64,000 nucleotides of DNA from Rhodoferax sp. WC2427 (GCF_040822085.1 NZ_CP162006.1:1426001-1490000), one strand, 5' to 3'. Counted from the stretch's first letter, positions 37,963 to 46,920 are shown. The notes: generated from the sequence alone by a model not told the origin. Numbers and translations are program-made.

Positions 37963-38940
37963 TCACCCCTTCAGCGCCCGCCATTCCTCTTGCAGCCACG
38001 CCGCGCAGGCGATGTTGTTGTCCATGATCGAATAGCGCCCGCCGCCGCCGTAGTCGGCAAACGGGATGAACTCGCAGCTGATGCGCTGCGGGGTGCTGGC
38101 GGGGTGGGCGTGCATGGCGGCCAGCAGTTCGCGCACGGCTTGTTTCCAGGGTTGCAGTTTTTGCGCGTCCCAGGGGCTGTGGAACGTGCCCGCAGGGGGC
38201 GCGATGAAGGGGTACTGGATGGCGCGGCCGGGCTGGCCGGGTTGGCGGTCCATGGCATGGTTGTGGGGGATGCCGGGGGCTACGCTGCGGGTGTGGGCGT
38301 GGGCGACCCAGCCCTCGGCCAGCCACTGGCGGTAGAAGGCGGGCAGTACCTCGCGGCTGCCGCCGTCGGGCAGGCCGCTCAGGGCCAGCTCTTCGGGGTG
38401 GTCCATCTTGAACACCAGGTGCGAGTGGTCCAGCGTGATGCGCAGCGGCACGTGGCGGCGCGCCAGCAGCTCGGCCACGCGCTCCACCCGGGCGAACTGC
38501 TCGCTCCACATGTCCACGTGCACTTCCAGGCTGGGCAGGCAGCCTACGGGGGCGCCCACCTGCATGGCATCGAGGAAGAAGTCGGCCACCTCCTGGTCGG
38601 TGATGGCCGCACCGTCGGCCCGCCGGGCAAACAGCTGCATGTTGAACACTGTGGCCCCGAGCTGGCCACCGGTGGCCACGCACCAGCGCATGCGCGCCTT
38701 ATCCCGCCCGGCGCAGAAGATGCCGCCAAACACGCCGATGGGCACGCCGTATTCCTGCACCAGGTCGAAGTAGGGCGCAAAGTCTTCGGCGGGGTTGTGG
38801 TTTTTCTCGATATAGGCAAATGCACCGCTGTCGCGCACCCATGCAAAGCGGGTGGAGGCATCGGGCGTGGGCAGGCCGTCGTGGTGGAGCACGCCGTCGA
38901 GGTTGATGCCGATGGGCAATGGGGCCACGTTAGCGGGCAT
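37963..38940 (-). CDS. Xylose isomerase-like TIM-barrel protein
   Basis: A 325-residue protein resembling the sugar isomerase/epimerase TIM-barrel group. Candidate metal-binding residues sit on successive strands: Glu/His in SLEVHVDMW, Asp/His in ITLDHSHLVF, His in AHAHTRS and Glu in SCEFIPFADYG. The start is GINLDGVLHHDGLPTPD. It overlaps the upstream FAD reductase gene by 11 bp, so the two are co-transcribed, divergently from an RpiR regulator. A role in inositol or sugar catabolism is an inference from context. Confidence 0.7.
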   Translation of the reverse strand: MPANVAPLPIGINLDGVLHHDGLPTPDASTRFAWVRDSGAFAYIEKNHNPAEDFAPYFDLVQEYGVPIGVFGGIFCAGRDKARMRWCVATGGQLGATVFNMQLFARRADGAAITDQEVADFFLDAMQVGAPVGCLPSLEVHVDMWSEQFARVERVAELLARRHVPLRITLDHSHLVFKMDHPEELALSGLPDGGSREVLPAFYRQWLAEGWVAHAHTRSVAPGIPHNHAMDRQPGQPGRAIQYPFIAPPAGTFHSPWDAQKLQPWKQAVRELLAAMHAHPASTPQRISCEFIPFADYGGGGRYSIMDNNIACAAWLQEEWRALKG

Positions 38941-40201
38941 GGCTGAGCAATCCCTTGAGTTTGGTGGCCGGGTCGGCCAGCACCTCGGCGCTGGCGCTGA
39001 TGCGCCGTTCCACCAGGGTGCGTGCCAACTTCAGCTCTTTGGCCACGCGGCTGGTTTCGCCCCAGCCGCAGGCGCCCACCAGGCGGTTGTCGGCATCCAG
39101 GTAGAAGATCACCATGCCGCCAGCGTCGTCCAGCGTCCGGGTCACCGAGGTGGCGGCCAGCGCGGGCTCGCCCATCACCTGCAACTGGTGGTCGTACTGG
39201 TCGGACCAGAACCAGGGCAGGGCGGTGTAGGCGGCCAATGCGCTATTTACGCCCTCCAGCATGTTCTGCGCGGCAATGGCGGCCTGGGTTTCGGCGTTGT
39301 GCCAGGTTTCCTGCCGTACCAGCTGGCCCGACAGCACGCTGGGAAACTCGGCCACATCGCCCGCCGCAAAAATGCCCGGCAGGCTGCTTTGCAGGTGCGC
39401 GTTGACCATTACGCCGCGGCCCACCGCCAGCCCGGCGGCCTGCGGCAGCGCCAGGTCGGGTTCGATGCCAATGCCCGCCAAAACCGTGTCCGCTTCGATG
39501 CTGCTGCCGTCGGCCAGCTCCATGCGCACGCCATTGGCGGTGCGGGTGATGCCAAGTGGTCCCACGCCCAGCAGCACGCGCACACCACGGGCCCGGTGCA
39601 GGGCCAGGGCGCGCTCGGCCACCGGCTCGGGCACAGCGCGGCCCATCAGGCGCGGCGCACCTTCGACCACGGTGACCTCGCAGCCCAGCTTGCGGGCCGA
39701 GGCCGCCACTTCCAGGCCGATGAAGCCGCCGCCCACCACCAGCAGGCGCTGGCCCGGGGTGAGGCGCTGGGCCAGCGCGGCGGCGTCTCCCAAGTTGCGC
39801 AGCGTCATCACCTCGGGCAGGTCGCCGCCGGGGATGCGCAGCGTGCGCACCTTGCCACCGGTGGCCAGCAGCAGCGACTGGTAGGCCAGGGTTTGGCCGT
39901 CAGACAGCGTGAGGCTGCGCGCGGTGGCATCGATGGATGTCACCCGTGCGACGTGGCGGGTGATGCGGGCTTCCCGCAGGTCCGCATCCGACAAAAGCGC
40001 GCAGGCCTCGGCGGTTTTGTCGCCGGTGAGCAGGTCTTTGGACAGGGGCGGGCGCTCGTAGGGATGGTGCGGCTCATCGCCCACCAGATGGATGGCGGCC
40101 TGCCAGCCCGCGGTGCGCAGCGCCAGCGCCGCGCGGCCGCCGCAATGGCCTGCACCGACGATGACCATGGCCGGGCTGGACGTACTATCGGGGGTGTGCA
40201 T
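38930..40201 (-). CDS. FAD-dependent ferredoxin/rubredoxin reductase-like oxidoreductase
   Basis: A 423-residue pyridine nucleotide-disulfide oxidoreductase of the ferredoxin-NAD reductase group (as in dioxygenase systems). FAD site VIVGAGHCGGRAAL, a conserved HHPYERPPLSKDLL segment, NAD site LLVVGGGFIGLEVAAS, second FAD contact GIFAAGDVAEF, and the C-terminal reductase domain WFWSDQYDHQLQVMG. It presumably passes electrons from NAD(P)H to a small redox protein; none is encoded nearby. Coupled to the TIM-barrel gene, and its promoter shares the region with rpiR. Confidence 0.9.
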   Translation of the reverse strand: MHTPDSTSSPAMVIVGAGHCGGRAALALRTAGWQAAIHLVGDEPHHPYERPPLSKDLLTGDKTAEACALLSDADLREARITRHVARVTSIDATARSLTLSDGQTLAYQSLLLATGGKVRTLRIPGGDLPEVMTLRNLGDAAALAQRLTPGQRLLVVGGGFIGLEVAASARKLGCEVTVVEGAPRLMGRAVPEPVAERALALHRARGVRVLLGVGPLGITRTANGVRMELADGSSIEADTVLAGIGIEPDLALPQAAGLAVGRGVMVNAHLQSSLPGIFAAGDVAEFPSVLSGQLVRQETWHNAETQAAIAAQNMLEGVNSALAAYTALPWFWSDQYDHQLQVMGEPALAATSVTRTLDDAGGMVIFYLDADNRLVGACGWGETSRVAKELKLARTLVERRISASAEVLADPATKLKGLLSHAR

Positions 40202-40285
40202 GGGTGTGGGACGTGGTGGAAATGGAATTTAATTATAAGAAGTTGCGCCCCAAAATAACAAAAATTTTCTATTTTTATTTAAATA

Positions 40286-40299
40286 TGAAAATAATTTCC
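40286..40299. promoter_or_regulatory. Candidate RpiR/IolR operator upstream of rpiR and the FAD reductase operon
   Basis: The minus strand reads GGAAATTATTTTCA, i.e. GGAA-N6-TTCA. A matching GGAA-N6-TTTC site lies upstream of iolG at 43412-43425. The GGAA-N6-TTCC form is what I recall for rhizobial IolR. A second shared element, TTCGACAA, is at 40300-40307 (inverted at 43428-43435). Confidence 0.6.
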
Positions 40300-40339
40300 T
40301 TCGACAAGACTAAGATGACTGCTTTACGCAACCGAAACC

Positions 40340-41245
40340 ATGATGTCCGCTGACAAGGCCCCCAAACCCGCAGGCTCCCCGGCCCCCGCTGCCCAAAGCG
40401 TGGACCAGTTGATCAAGCGCATCACCGGTGAATACGATGCCCTGAGCAAACAGCTCAAGGTGATCGCCCGCCACGTGGAGCTCAACCGCCACCACATCGG
40501 CTTGGACGGCATCCAGCAGGTGGCTTCGCAGTGCAGCGTGCAGCCCTCGGCCGTGGTGCGCTTTGCCAAGCACTTCGGGTTCTCGGGTTTTTCGGAAATG
40601 CAGGCCATCTTCCGCGAAGGCCTGTCGCGCCAGCTGGCCCCGGCACGCAACTACAAAACCCGCATCCGCGACGTGATCGAGTCGGGTGCGGGCAGCCTGT
40701 CCAGCGTGGAGATTGCCAACGAATTTTTGTCGGGCAGCATCGCCGGCATGCAAGAGCTGCAAAACAGCCTGCACGGCCCCACCTTCAAGAAAGCCGTGGA
40801 CCTGCTGGCCGAGGCCGACAGCATCTGGATCGCCGCCTCGCGCCGCTCGTTTCCCATCGCCGTGTACCTCGACTACGCCTTGCAGCACACCGACAAGCGC
40901 GTCGGCCTGGTGTCGGCCATGGGCAGCATGCACCTGGGGCAGATGCGCTCGGTGCGCAAGGGCGACGTGATGCTGGTCATCTCGTTCCTGCCCTACGCGG
41001 ATGAGACCATCGCCGTGGCCAAAATGGCGGTAGAGCGCGGTGCCCGCCTGATCGCCATCACCGACAGCCGCATGAGCCCCCTGGCCAAGCTGGCCCAGGT
41101 GACGCTGGTGGTGCAAGACAACTCCACCTTTGGCTTTAGATCGCTCAACAGCACCATGGGCCTGGCCCAAAGCCTGTTCATCGCCCTGGCCTACATGCTG
41201 GAGCTACCCTACCAGACGACCACGCCGCAGGGGACGGCTTCTTAA
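40340..41245 (+). CDS. MurR/RpiR-family regulator (IolR-like)
   Basis: A 301-residue regulator. The N-terminal RpiR helix-turn-helix (LKVIARHVELN ... VQPSAVVRFAKHFGFSGFSEMQAIFR) is joined to a C-terminal SIS sugar-phosphate-binding domain (IWIAASRRSFPIAVYLDYAL, KGDVMLVISFLPYADET, AITDSRMSPLA). Context, with inosose isomerase-like and inositol dehydrogenase-like genes nearby, suggests it senses an inositol or sugar catabolite. It is divergent from the FAD reductase operon, and a GGAA-N6-TTCA-like site lies 40 bp upstream. ATG at 40340 or 40343. Confidence 0.94.
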   Translation: MMSADKAPKPAGSPAPAAQSVDQLIKRITGEYDALSKQLKVIARHVELNRHHIGLDGIQQVASQCSVQPSAVVRFAKHFGFSGFSEMQAIFREGLSRQLAPARNYKTRIRDVIESGAGSLSSVEIANEFLSGSIAGMQELQNSLHGPTFKKAVDLLAEADSIWIAASRRSFPIAVYLDYALQHTDKRVGLVSAMGSMHLGQMRSVRKGDVMLVISFLPYADETIAVAKMAVERGARLIAITDSRMSPLAKLAQVTLVVQDNSTFGFRSLNSTMGLAQSLFIALAYMLELPYQTTTPQGTAS

Positions 41246-41250
41246 AGAAA

Positions 41251-41303
41251 TAGGCCTCCCACGCTTATTTCATCAGCGTAACCAGCTACTTATTCTGTAG
41301 CAA
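41251..41303 (+). repeat. Dispersed palindromic repeat overlapping the 3' end of a LacI-family gene
   Basis: Reads TAGGCCTCCCACGCTTATTT, CATCAGCGTAACCAGC, TACTTATTCTGTAGCAA. It lies between the stops of two convergent regulator genes. Read on the minus strand it encodes the final LLQNK residues and TAG stop of the LacI-family protein. Confidence 0.85.
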
Positions 41304-42380
41304 CCCACTCCCCGGCAAATACGGCTGGCTGGGCAGGTTCTCGGTGCAGAACAGGCGGAACTCGTTGGGGCCGGACATGGGCTTTTGGGCCAGCCATTTG
41401 TTCTGGAACAGCAGGTGTTGCATGCCCGACAGCACCTGGCCATCCGGGTCCTGGTCGATCACCAGGTCCATCGCGCCCTGCTGGAGCCAGCGGCGGTGTT
41501 CGTCAGAGAGTTCGTGCCCGATCCACACCACCTGGCCGGTCAGGCCATGGCGCTGCAGGGCCTGGTGGATGCCGACCGAACCTGCTCCGCTGTGGTAAAT
41601 GCCAGCCAGCGGGCCTTGCTTGCAGGCGGCGTCCACGGCCTGGAAGGTCTGGTCGGGGTCGTCAAAGCAGGGGATGGCGGGGGCGCATGGGAACTGGGCG
41701 AACTTCTCTTGCACCACGTCCAGAAACCCGGCGGTGCGGTCGCGGTGGGCGCGGAAGTGCAGGTCGTTGGTGAGCAGCAGCAGCCGTCCACCGGGCCGGG
41801 CTAGCCGCCCCATGAAGTGCCCGGCGGTGCGGCCTGCGTGCAGGTTGTCGATGCCTGCGTAGTGCAGGCGGGGGGCGTTGTTGCTTCCGCTGGGATCGCT
41901 GATGTCGCTCATGAGCGTGACCACCGGCACGCCCTGCTGGCTGACCTGTTGCACGGCGGCGCGCAGCACCGGGGTGTCGGGCACGGCCAGCAGCAGGCCG
42001 TGGCGCGGGTGCGGGGGCTGGCGGATGAACTGCGCCGTGTGTTCGTCGTCGCCAGGCGCGAAGCTGTGGCGGTGCACCACGATGCGCCGGTCCAGCAGCG
42101 GCATGAGGCGCTGCAGGGCCAGTTCCATGCGCTGGAAGAACGGGGTCTGGCTGCGCGCCAGCACCACGTCCAGCCGGGTCAGGCCCCGGTGCACTTCGGG
42201 CATCAGGCGCGGCACGGCGAGTTGCTGTGCCGCCCGGATGACTTTCTCGCGGGTGGCGGTGGAGACGCTGCCGCGGTCGTTCAGCACCCGGTTGACGGTG
42301 GCCGGGCTGACCTGGGCCAGCGCGGCAATGTCGATGAAGCGGGCGCTGGATTTTCTGCGGGGAGGGGAGCTATCGGCCAT
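41286..42380 (-). CDS. LacI-family transcriptional regulator with periplasmic-binding-like sensor
   Basis: A 364-residue regulator: LacI HTH (FIDIAALAQVSPATVNRVLNDRG) then a type I periplasmic-binding-protein-like sensor (LDVVLARSQTPFFQRMELALQ, HYAGIDNLHAGRTAGHFMGR, GIYHSGAGSVGIHQAL). The start at 42380 (MADSSPP) is natural; the frame is open further upstream through the isomerase gene, where it is a shadow. It is 13 bp downstream of the inosose isomerase-like gene on the same strand. Likely regulates a sugar or inositol uptake set, perhaps including genes outside the window. Confidence 0.93.
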   Translation of the reverse strand: MADSSPPRRKSSARFIDIAALAQVSPATVNRVLNDRGSVSTATREKVIRAAQQLAVPRLMPEVHRGLTRLDVVLARSQTPFFQRMELALQRLMPLLDRRIVVHRHSFAPGDDEHTAQFIRQPPHPRHGLLLAVPDTPVLRAAVQQVSQQGVPVVTLMSDISDPSGSNNAPRLHYAGIDNLHAGRTAGHFMGRLARPGGRLLLLTNDLHFRAHRDRTAGFLDVVQEKFAQFPCAPAIPCFDDPDQTFQAVDAACKQGPLAGIYHSGAGSVGIHQALQRHGLTGQVVWIGHELSDEHRRWLQQGAMDLVIDQDPDGQVLSGMQHLLFQNKWLAQKPMSGPNEFRLFCTENLPSQPYLPGSGLLQNK

Positions 42381-42393
42381 TCCCCACTGTAAG

Positions 42394-43257
42394 TCAGGCG
42401 GGCTGTGCTTCTTTCTGGCGCGCTGCGGCCACCGCTTGCGCCAGGTAGGCCATGCTGGACGCCAGTTGCTGCGCGATCTCGGCTTCAGACGCGGCGGCGA
42501 TTTCTTCGGCGAAGGGCTCGAACGACACAAAGCCGGTGTAGCCCGCATCCAGCAGGGTGCCGAGCTGGGCGGCGTTGCCCAGGCGGTCGGCCTGGCCGAC
42601 CAGCACGCGGTGGCTATCGCGCATTTGGGAGGGAGCGAGGGCGGTGTCTTCCACGCCGGAAATATGGACCAGGCCGGTGTGCTCGGGGAAGAACAGCCCT
42701 TCGCCGGCCAGGTGGTGGTGGAAGGTGTCGTGCACCAGTTGGAAGGTGCCGCCGCCGCCCATCTCGTCGATGGCGCGCACGGCCTGCGACTTGCGGCGCA
42801 CGGCGCATTCTTCAAAACCCAGCGGTTCGACCAGGCCGACCAGACCGGCCTTGTCCAGCAGGGGTTTGAGTTGGGTCAGGGCATTGACCAGGTCGAGGTG
42901 GCGCTGGTCCGGCGTGCGCTGGTCGCGCAGGTCGTTGGTGGGGCACAGCACCAGGGCTTCGGCACCGCAGGCCACGGCGTAGGCAATCATGTCCTGGGCT
43001 TCCTGCAGGCGCTTGGCATCGAACTGCTCGAAGCGCTGCAGCGCGTTGATGGAGCGGATGGTCAGGCCCTGCGCTTGGGCGGCGGCACCGATGTCGGCGG
43101 CCTTGGCACCGTTGACCATTTCCGCCTCGGGCAGGTCGTTGCGGATTTCGATGGCAGCCACGCCCAGGCGATGGGCCATGGCGGCAAAGGCGGCGAAGGG
43201 GATGCGCGGTGCGCTGATGCGGTTGATGGAAAAAGGGATGGCGGTGGTGGTGGTCAT
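42394..43257 (-). CDS. TIM-barrel sugar isomerase, 2-keto-myo-inositol isomerase-like (IolI/IolH)
   Basis: A 287-residue xylose isomerase-like TIM-barrel protein. Candidate metal ligands: Glu in VEPLGFEECA, His/Asp in QLVHDTFHHHLAG, His in VHISGVED and Glu in FVSFEPFAEEI. The resemblance is to IolI/IolH proteins of inositol catabolism. ATG at 43257 directly precedes TTTTAIPFSINRISAP. Divergent from iolG with 261 bp between, and followed by the LacI-family gene. Exact reaction not proven. Confidence 0.8.
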   Translation of the reverse strand: MTTTTAIPFSINRISAPRIPFAAFAAMAHRLGVAAIEIRNDLPEAEMVNGAKAADIGAAAQAQGLTIRSINALQRFEQFDAKRLQEAQDMIAYAVACGAEALVLCPTNDLRDQRTPDQRHLDLVNALTQLKPLLDKAGLVGLVEPLGFEECAVRRKSQAVRAIDEMGGGGTFQLVHDTFHHHLAGEGLFFPEHTGLVHISGVEDTALAPSQMRDSHRVLVGQADRLGNAAQLGTLLDAGYTGFVSFEPFAEEIAAASEAEIAQQLASSMAYLAQAVAAARQKEAQPA

Positions 43258-43518
43258 GGGGGGGTGTCTCCGGGAAGAAATGGGACTTGTCGGTGGGCTT
43301 GTCTGGCCGCCACTGTAGACAAACCGCACCGGGTTCGCAGCCGGTTTTTTGACCATTTATGGTCATTTCTAAGGGTTTACCTTGAAGTTAAATTCGAATT
43401 TATATTTTTTTGGAAAATAATTTTCGTTTGTCGAAAATCCCCGTATAGTCCGGCATCTTGGTTCCCGCCGTTGCCCTGTTCAGGCGGATTTTTTCTGTTG
43501 TCTTCCCTGGTAAACCTT
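43258..43518. promoter_or_regulatory. AT-rich divergent promoter region of the inosose isomerase-like gene and iolG
   Basis: A markedly AT-rich block at 43370-43440 inside GC-rich surroundings. It contains the GGAA-N6-TTTC site at 43412-43425 and an inverted TTGTCGAA at 43428-43435, both shared with the rpiR upstream region. Confidence 0.6.
43412..43425. promoter_or_regulatory. Candidate RpiR/IolR operator upstream of iolG
   Basis: GGAAAATAATTTTC, an almost perfect palindrome of the form GGAA-N6-TTTC about 94 bp upstream of the iolG start. It shares GAAAATAATTT with the site upstream of rpiR (40286-40299). Confidence 0.6.
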
Positions 43519-44514
43519 ATGAAAAACGTTGCTGTATTCGGTGCCGGTCGCATTGGCCGCATCCACTCCTCCAATATCGCGGCACTGCCTGGCGTCAAGC
43601 TGCAGGCCGTGTGCGACCCGGTGCCCGCCGCCGCCGCCGACCTGGCGCAGCAACTGGGCGCCCAGGTGTCCAGCATCGAAGCCGTGCTGGCCGACAAGAG
43701 CATTGACGCGGTGGCGATCTGCTCGTCCACCGCCACCCACAGCGACCTGATTACCCGCGCTGCCGCCGCTGGCAAGCACATTTTTTGCGAAAAGCCGGTG
43801 GATTTGTCGGTGCCGCGCGCCGTGGCCTGCGCCGAAGCGGTCAAGGCCGCCGGTGTGGCCTGCATGATCGGCTTCCAGCGCCGTTTCGACCCCACCTTCA
43901 ATGATGCCAGCCGCCGCCTGGCCGCTGGTGACATCGGCAAGCCCGAGATGCTGATCATCACCAGCCGCGACCCCGGCGCGCCCCCGGCCGACTACATCAA
44001 GGCCTCTGGCGGCATCTTCCGTGACATGCTGATCCACGACCTGGACGTGTTCCGCTGGATCCTGTGCGCCGACGGCGACGAAGCCGTCTGGCTAAGCGCC
44101 ACCGGCTCGGTGCTGACCGACCCCGCCATTACCGCCCTGGGCGACGTGGACAGCACCGCCGTCACCATCCGCACCCAGTCGGGCCGCCTGTGCCAGATCA
44201 ACACCAGCCGCCGCGCCGCCTACGGCTACGACCAGCGCTTTGAAGTGCTGGGCTCGGGCGGCCTGCTGCAATGCGGCAACCAGACCCCATCGGCCGTAGT
44301 GCAGTGGGATGCCAATGGCATCCGCGCCGACAAGCCAGAAGCCTTCTTCCTGCAACGCTACGCCGCCGCCTACAAGCTGGAAATCGCGCACTTCTTTGAG
44401 TGCCTGCAGACCGGTGCACCGTTCAAAACCACGGTGGCCGATGGCGTGGCGGCCCAGAAGCTGGCCGATGCTGCCGCTGAAAGCTGCAAGAGCGGCCAAC
44501 CGGTGGTGTTTTAA
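43519..44514 (+). CDS. iolG: Inositol 2-dehydrogenase (Gfo/Idh/MocA family)
   Basis: A 331-residue NAD(P)-dependent dehydrogenase. N-terminal Rossmann site VAVFGAGRIGRIHSSNIA; catalytic Lys in FCEKPVDLSV; substrate region FRDMLIHDLDVFRWIL with the conserved Asp and His; C-terminal GYDQRFEVLGSGG. This set fits myo-inositol 2-dehydrogenase, the first step of inositol catabolism. The long plus-strand open frame upstream of the ATG at 43519 is antisense to other genes and not part of it. It is followed by a related dehydrogenase gene after 3 bp. Confidence 0.9.
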   Translation: MKNVAVFGAGRIGRIHSSNIAALPGVKLQAVCDPVPAAAADLAQQLGAQVSSIEAVLADKSIDAVAICSSTATHSDLITRAAAAGKHIFCEKPVDLSVPRAVACAEAVKAAGVACMIGFQRRFDPTFNDASRRLAAGDIGKPEMLIITSRDPGAPPADYIKASGGIFRDMLIHDLDVFRWILCADGDEAVWLSATGSVLTDPAITALGDVDSTAVTIRTQSGRLCQINTSRRAAYGYDQRFEVLGSGGLLQCGNQTPSAVVQWDANGIRADKPEAFFLQRYAAAYKLEIAHFFECLQTGAPFKTTVADGVAAQKLADAAAESCKSGQPVVF

Positions 44515-44517
44515 GCC

Positions 44518-45552
44518 ATGGCTACCGCACAACCTTTGCAGAACTTACGTATTGGCATTGCCGGCCTGGGCCGCCTGGGCCAGCGGCACGCCGAGGCACT
44601 GGCTTTCCGCACCCGCCACTGCAGCCTGGTGGCAGCCTGCAGCCCGGTGGCCAGCGAGCGCGCCTTTGCGGGTGAGCAGCTGGGCATCGGACGCCTGTAT
44701 GAAGACTTCGACGCCTTCATTGCCGACCCGGAGATCGATGTGGTGGTGCTGGTCACCCCCACTTCGCTGCACGCCAACCAGGCGATTGCCGCGCTGGAAG
44801 CGGGCAAGCATGTGTTCATCGAGAAACCGCTGGCGCTGAACCTGGCCGACTGCGAGCGCGTGCTGGCCGTGGCCGAAAAGCACCCCCAGCAGGTGGCCAT
44901 GGTGGGCTTTGTGCGGCGTTTTGACCCCAGTTACCTGGCCGCGCAGGCCAGCGTGGCGGCGGGCGAGATCGGCAAGCCGTTTCTGGTGCGCAGCCAGACC
45001 TGCGACCAGAACGACCCCGAAGGCTTCTTCGTGCGCTTTGCGCCCACCTCGGGCGGCATCTTCATGGACTGCAGCGTGCACGACATCGACCTGGCGCGCT
45101 GGATGCTGGGCCGCCCCAAGGCCCTGCGTGCGTTTGCCACCGGCACCAATGCGCTGCACCCGGCGCTGGCCGAGTTTGGCGACGTGGATAACGGCCTGGC
45201 GGTGGTCGAGTTTGAAGGCGGCGCCAAGGCCGTGCTGTACGCCTCGCGCACCATGGCCCACGGCCACGAAACCAGCACCGAGATCATCGGCACCGCAGGC
45301 AAGCTGCTGGTGGGCGAGCACGCCGCGCGCGACCGCATCGTGCGCAGCGACAGCCTGGGTGTGCGCCACGCGGTGCTGGGCGACTTTTACGAGCGTTTCG
45401 AGGCCGCCTTTGCCGCCGAGATGGCCGCGTTTGTGGCCGCTTGCCGGGGTGTGCAGCCGCTGACGCTGACCTTGTCGGATGCTCTGGAGGCCACCCGTAT
45501 CGGGCTGGCGATTGCCCGTTCGCTGCGCAGCGGCATGCCCGAAGCGGTCTGA
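44518..45552 (+). CDS. Gfo/Idh/MocA oxidoreductase, second inositol/sugar dehydrogenase
   Basis: A 344-residue paralogous family member: Rossmann GIAGLGRLGQRHAEAL, catalytic FIEKPLALN, and FMDCSVHDIDLARWML with the conserved Asp/His, then ETSTEIIGTAGKLLVG. It could act on scyllo-inositol, chiro-inositol or a sugar acid. Coupled to iolG by a 3-bp gap. The rest of the classical pathway (iolB, iolC, iolD, iolE) is absent from the window. Confidence 0.88.
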   Translation: MATAQPLQNLRIGIAGLGRLGQRHAEALAFRTRHCSLVAACSPVASERAFAGEQLGIGRLYEDFDAFIADPEIDVVVLVTPTSLHANQAIAALEAGKHVFIEKPLALNLADCERVLAVAEKHPQQVAMVGFVRRFDPSYLAAQASVAAGEIGKPFLVRSQTCDQNDPEGFFVRFAPTSGGIFMDCSVHDIDLARWMLGRPKALRAFATGTNALHPALAEFGDVDNGLAVVEFEGGAKAVLYASRTMAHGHETSTEIIGTAGKLLVGEHAARDRIVRSDSLGVRHAVLGDFYERFEAAFAAEMAAFVAACRGVQPLTLTLSDALEATRIGLAIARSLRSGMPEAV

Positions 45553-45566
45553 TCGTTTCCAGCCAG

Positions 45567-45612
45567 CCGACGGGCGGTGGTGCGAGACGAGTGCTCGCAC
45601 ACCGCCCGTCGG
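45567..45612. terminator. Long hairpin downstream of the inositol dehydrogenase pair
   Basis: The arm CCGACGGGCGGTGGTGCGAG pairs with CTCGCAC-ACCGCCCGTCGG, with a one-base bulge and a 7-nt loop. No T-run follows, so it may be a Rho-aided terminator or a 3'-end stabiliser. Confidence 0.65.
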
Positions 45613-45794
45613 CATTGGGCGAGGGACGCGGCAGAACCCCGCATCCCCCTCGGTTGGCCATAGACCGAGAACAAGGGTATGCTGCGTCCCATAAACTATC
45701 GATATCCTGAGCTTCCATACGGCGGGCAAGCGGCTTGACGGTGCTTGGTTTTTTTTCACGTTCGTTCGGCAAAAAATACTCTTCGGCACTACCT

Positions 45795-46907
45795 ATGGAT
45801 CTTCCAAGCACCTTCATTGACAAGCCGGTGGTGACCGTGTTGGTCGTGGATGACACGCCGGACAATTTGTCCCTGATGAGTTCGTTGCTCAAGGACCACT
45901 ACAAGGTCAAGGTGGCCAACCATGGCGAAAAGGGTTTGCGCATCGCCAATTCGGATGCCCCGCCCGACCTGATCCTGCTCGACATCATGATGCCCGACAT
46001 GGACGGCTACGAAGTGTGCCGCCGCCTGAAGGCCGAGCCGCGCACCCGCAACATCCCGGTGATTTTTCTGACCGCCAAGTCCGAGGTGGAGGACGAAACC
46101 AGGGGCCTGGAGCTGGGCGCAGCCGACTACATCACCAAACCCATCAGCCCATCCATCGTTCTGGCGCGCGTGCATGCACATTTGGCGCTGAAGGCCTCGG
46201 CCGACTTTTTGCGCGACAAGAGCGAGTTTCTGGAGCAGGAAGTGGTCAAGCGCACGCAGGAAGTGCATGCCATCCAGGACGTGACCATCATGGCCATGGC
46301 CTCGCTGGCCGAAACCCGCGACAACGAAACCGGCAACCACATCCGCCGCACCCAGATGTACGTCAAGCGCCTGGCCGAGCAGCTCAAGGACCACCCCCGG
46401 TTTGCCAGCTTTCTGACGGATGCCACGATCGAGCTGCTGTTCAAGTCGGCGCCGCTGCACGACATCGGCAAGATCGGCATTCCGGACAACATTTTGCTCA
46501 AGCCCGGCAAGCTGACCCCGGAAGAGTTCGAGATCATGAAGACCCACAGCCGCCTGGGCCGGGATTCGATCGAGGATGCCGAGCGGCGGCTGGGCATGCA
46601 GGTGGCTTTTTTGACGCTGGCCAAGGAAATCGCCTACAGCCACCAAGAGAAATGGGACGGTTCAGGCTACCCCGAGGGCTGTGCGGGCGATGCCATCCCG
46701 ATTTCTGCCCGCCTGATGGCGCTGGCCGATGTGTACGACGCGCTGATCAGCAAGCGCGTCTACAAGCCCGCCTTCAGCCACGAAGAGGCTTGCCGCATCG
46801 TGGTGCAGGGCCGGGGCAGCCACTTTGACCCCGACATCCTGGATGCGTTTGTCGCCATAGCGGACGATTTCCAGAAAATCGCCCTGGCCTATAGCGACAA
46901 CGACTAA
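45795..46907 (+). CDS. HD-GYP response regulator (cyclic di-GMP phosphodiesterase, RpfG-like)
   Basis: A 370-residue protein: receiver with Asp63 (LILLDIMMPDMDG), a coiled linker, then the HD-GYP domain with NETGNHIRRTQMYV, APLHDIGKIGIPD and HQEKWDGSGYPEG motifs intact. Likely hydrolyses cyclic di-GMP, counterpart to the GGDEF protein at 25709-27244. ATG at 45795 gives an N-terminus close to the receiver; an upstream in-frame start at 45735 is less likely. No adjacent kinase. Confidence 0.95.
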   Translation: MDLPSTFIDKPVVTVLVVDDTPDNLSLMSSLLKDHYKVKVANHGEKGLRIANSDAPPDLILLDIMMPDMDGYEVCRRLKAEPRTRNIPVIFLTAKSEVEDETRGLELGAADYITKPISPSIVLARVHAHLALKASADFLRDKSEFLEQEVVKRTQEVHAIQDVTIMAMASLAETRDNETGNHIRRTQMYVKRLAEQLKDHPRFASFLTDATIELLFKSAPLHDIGKIGIPDNILLKPGKLTPEEFEIMKTHSRLGRDSIEDAERRLGMQVAFLTLAKEIAYSHQEKWDGSGYPEGCAGDAIPISARLMALADVYDALISKRVYKPAFSHEEACRIVVQGRGSHFDPDILDAFVAIADDFQKIALAYSDND

Positions 46908-46920
46908 GGCGACTGGGCCT

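Noticed and set aside
41878..43518. Long in-frame upstream extension of iolG
   Set aside because: Antisense to the LacI and isomerase-like genes; the dehydrogenase fold starts at the ATG at 43519.
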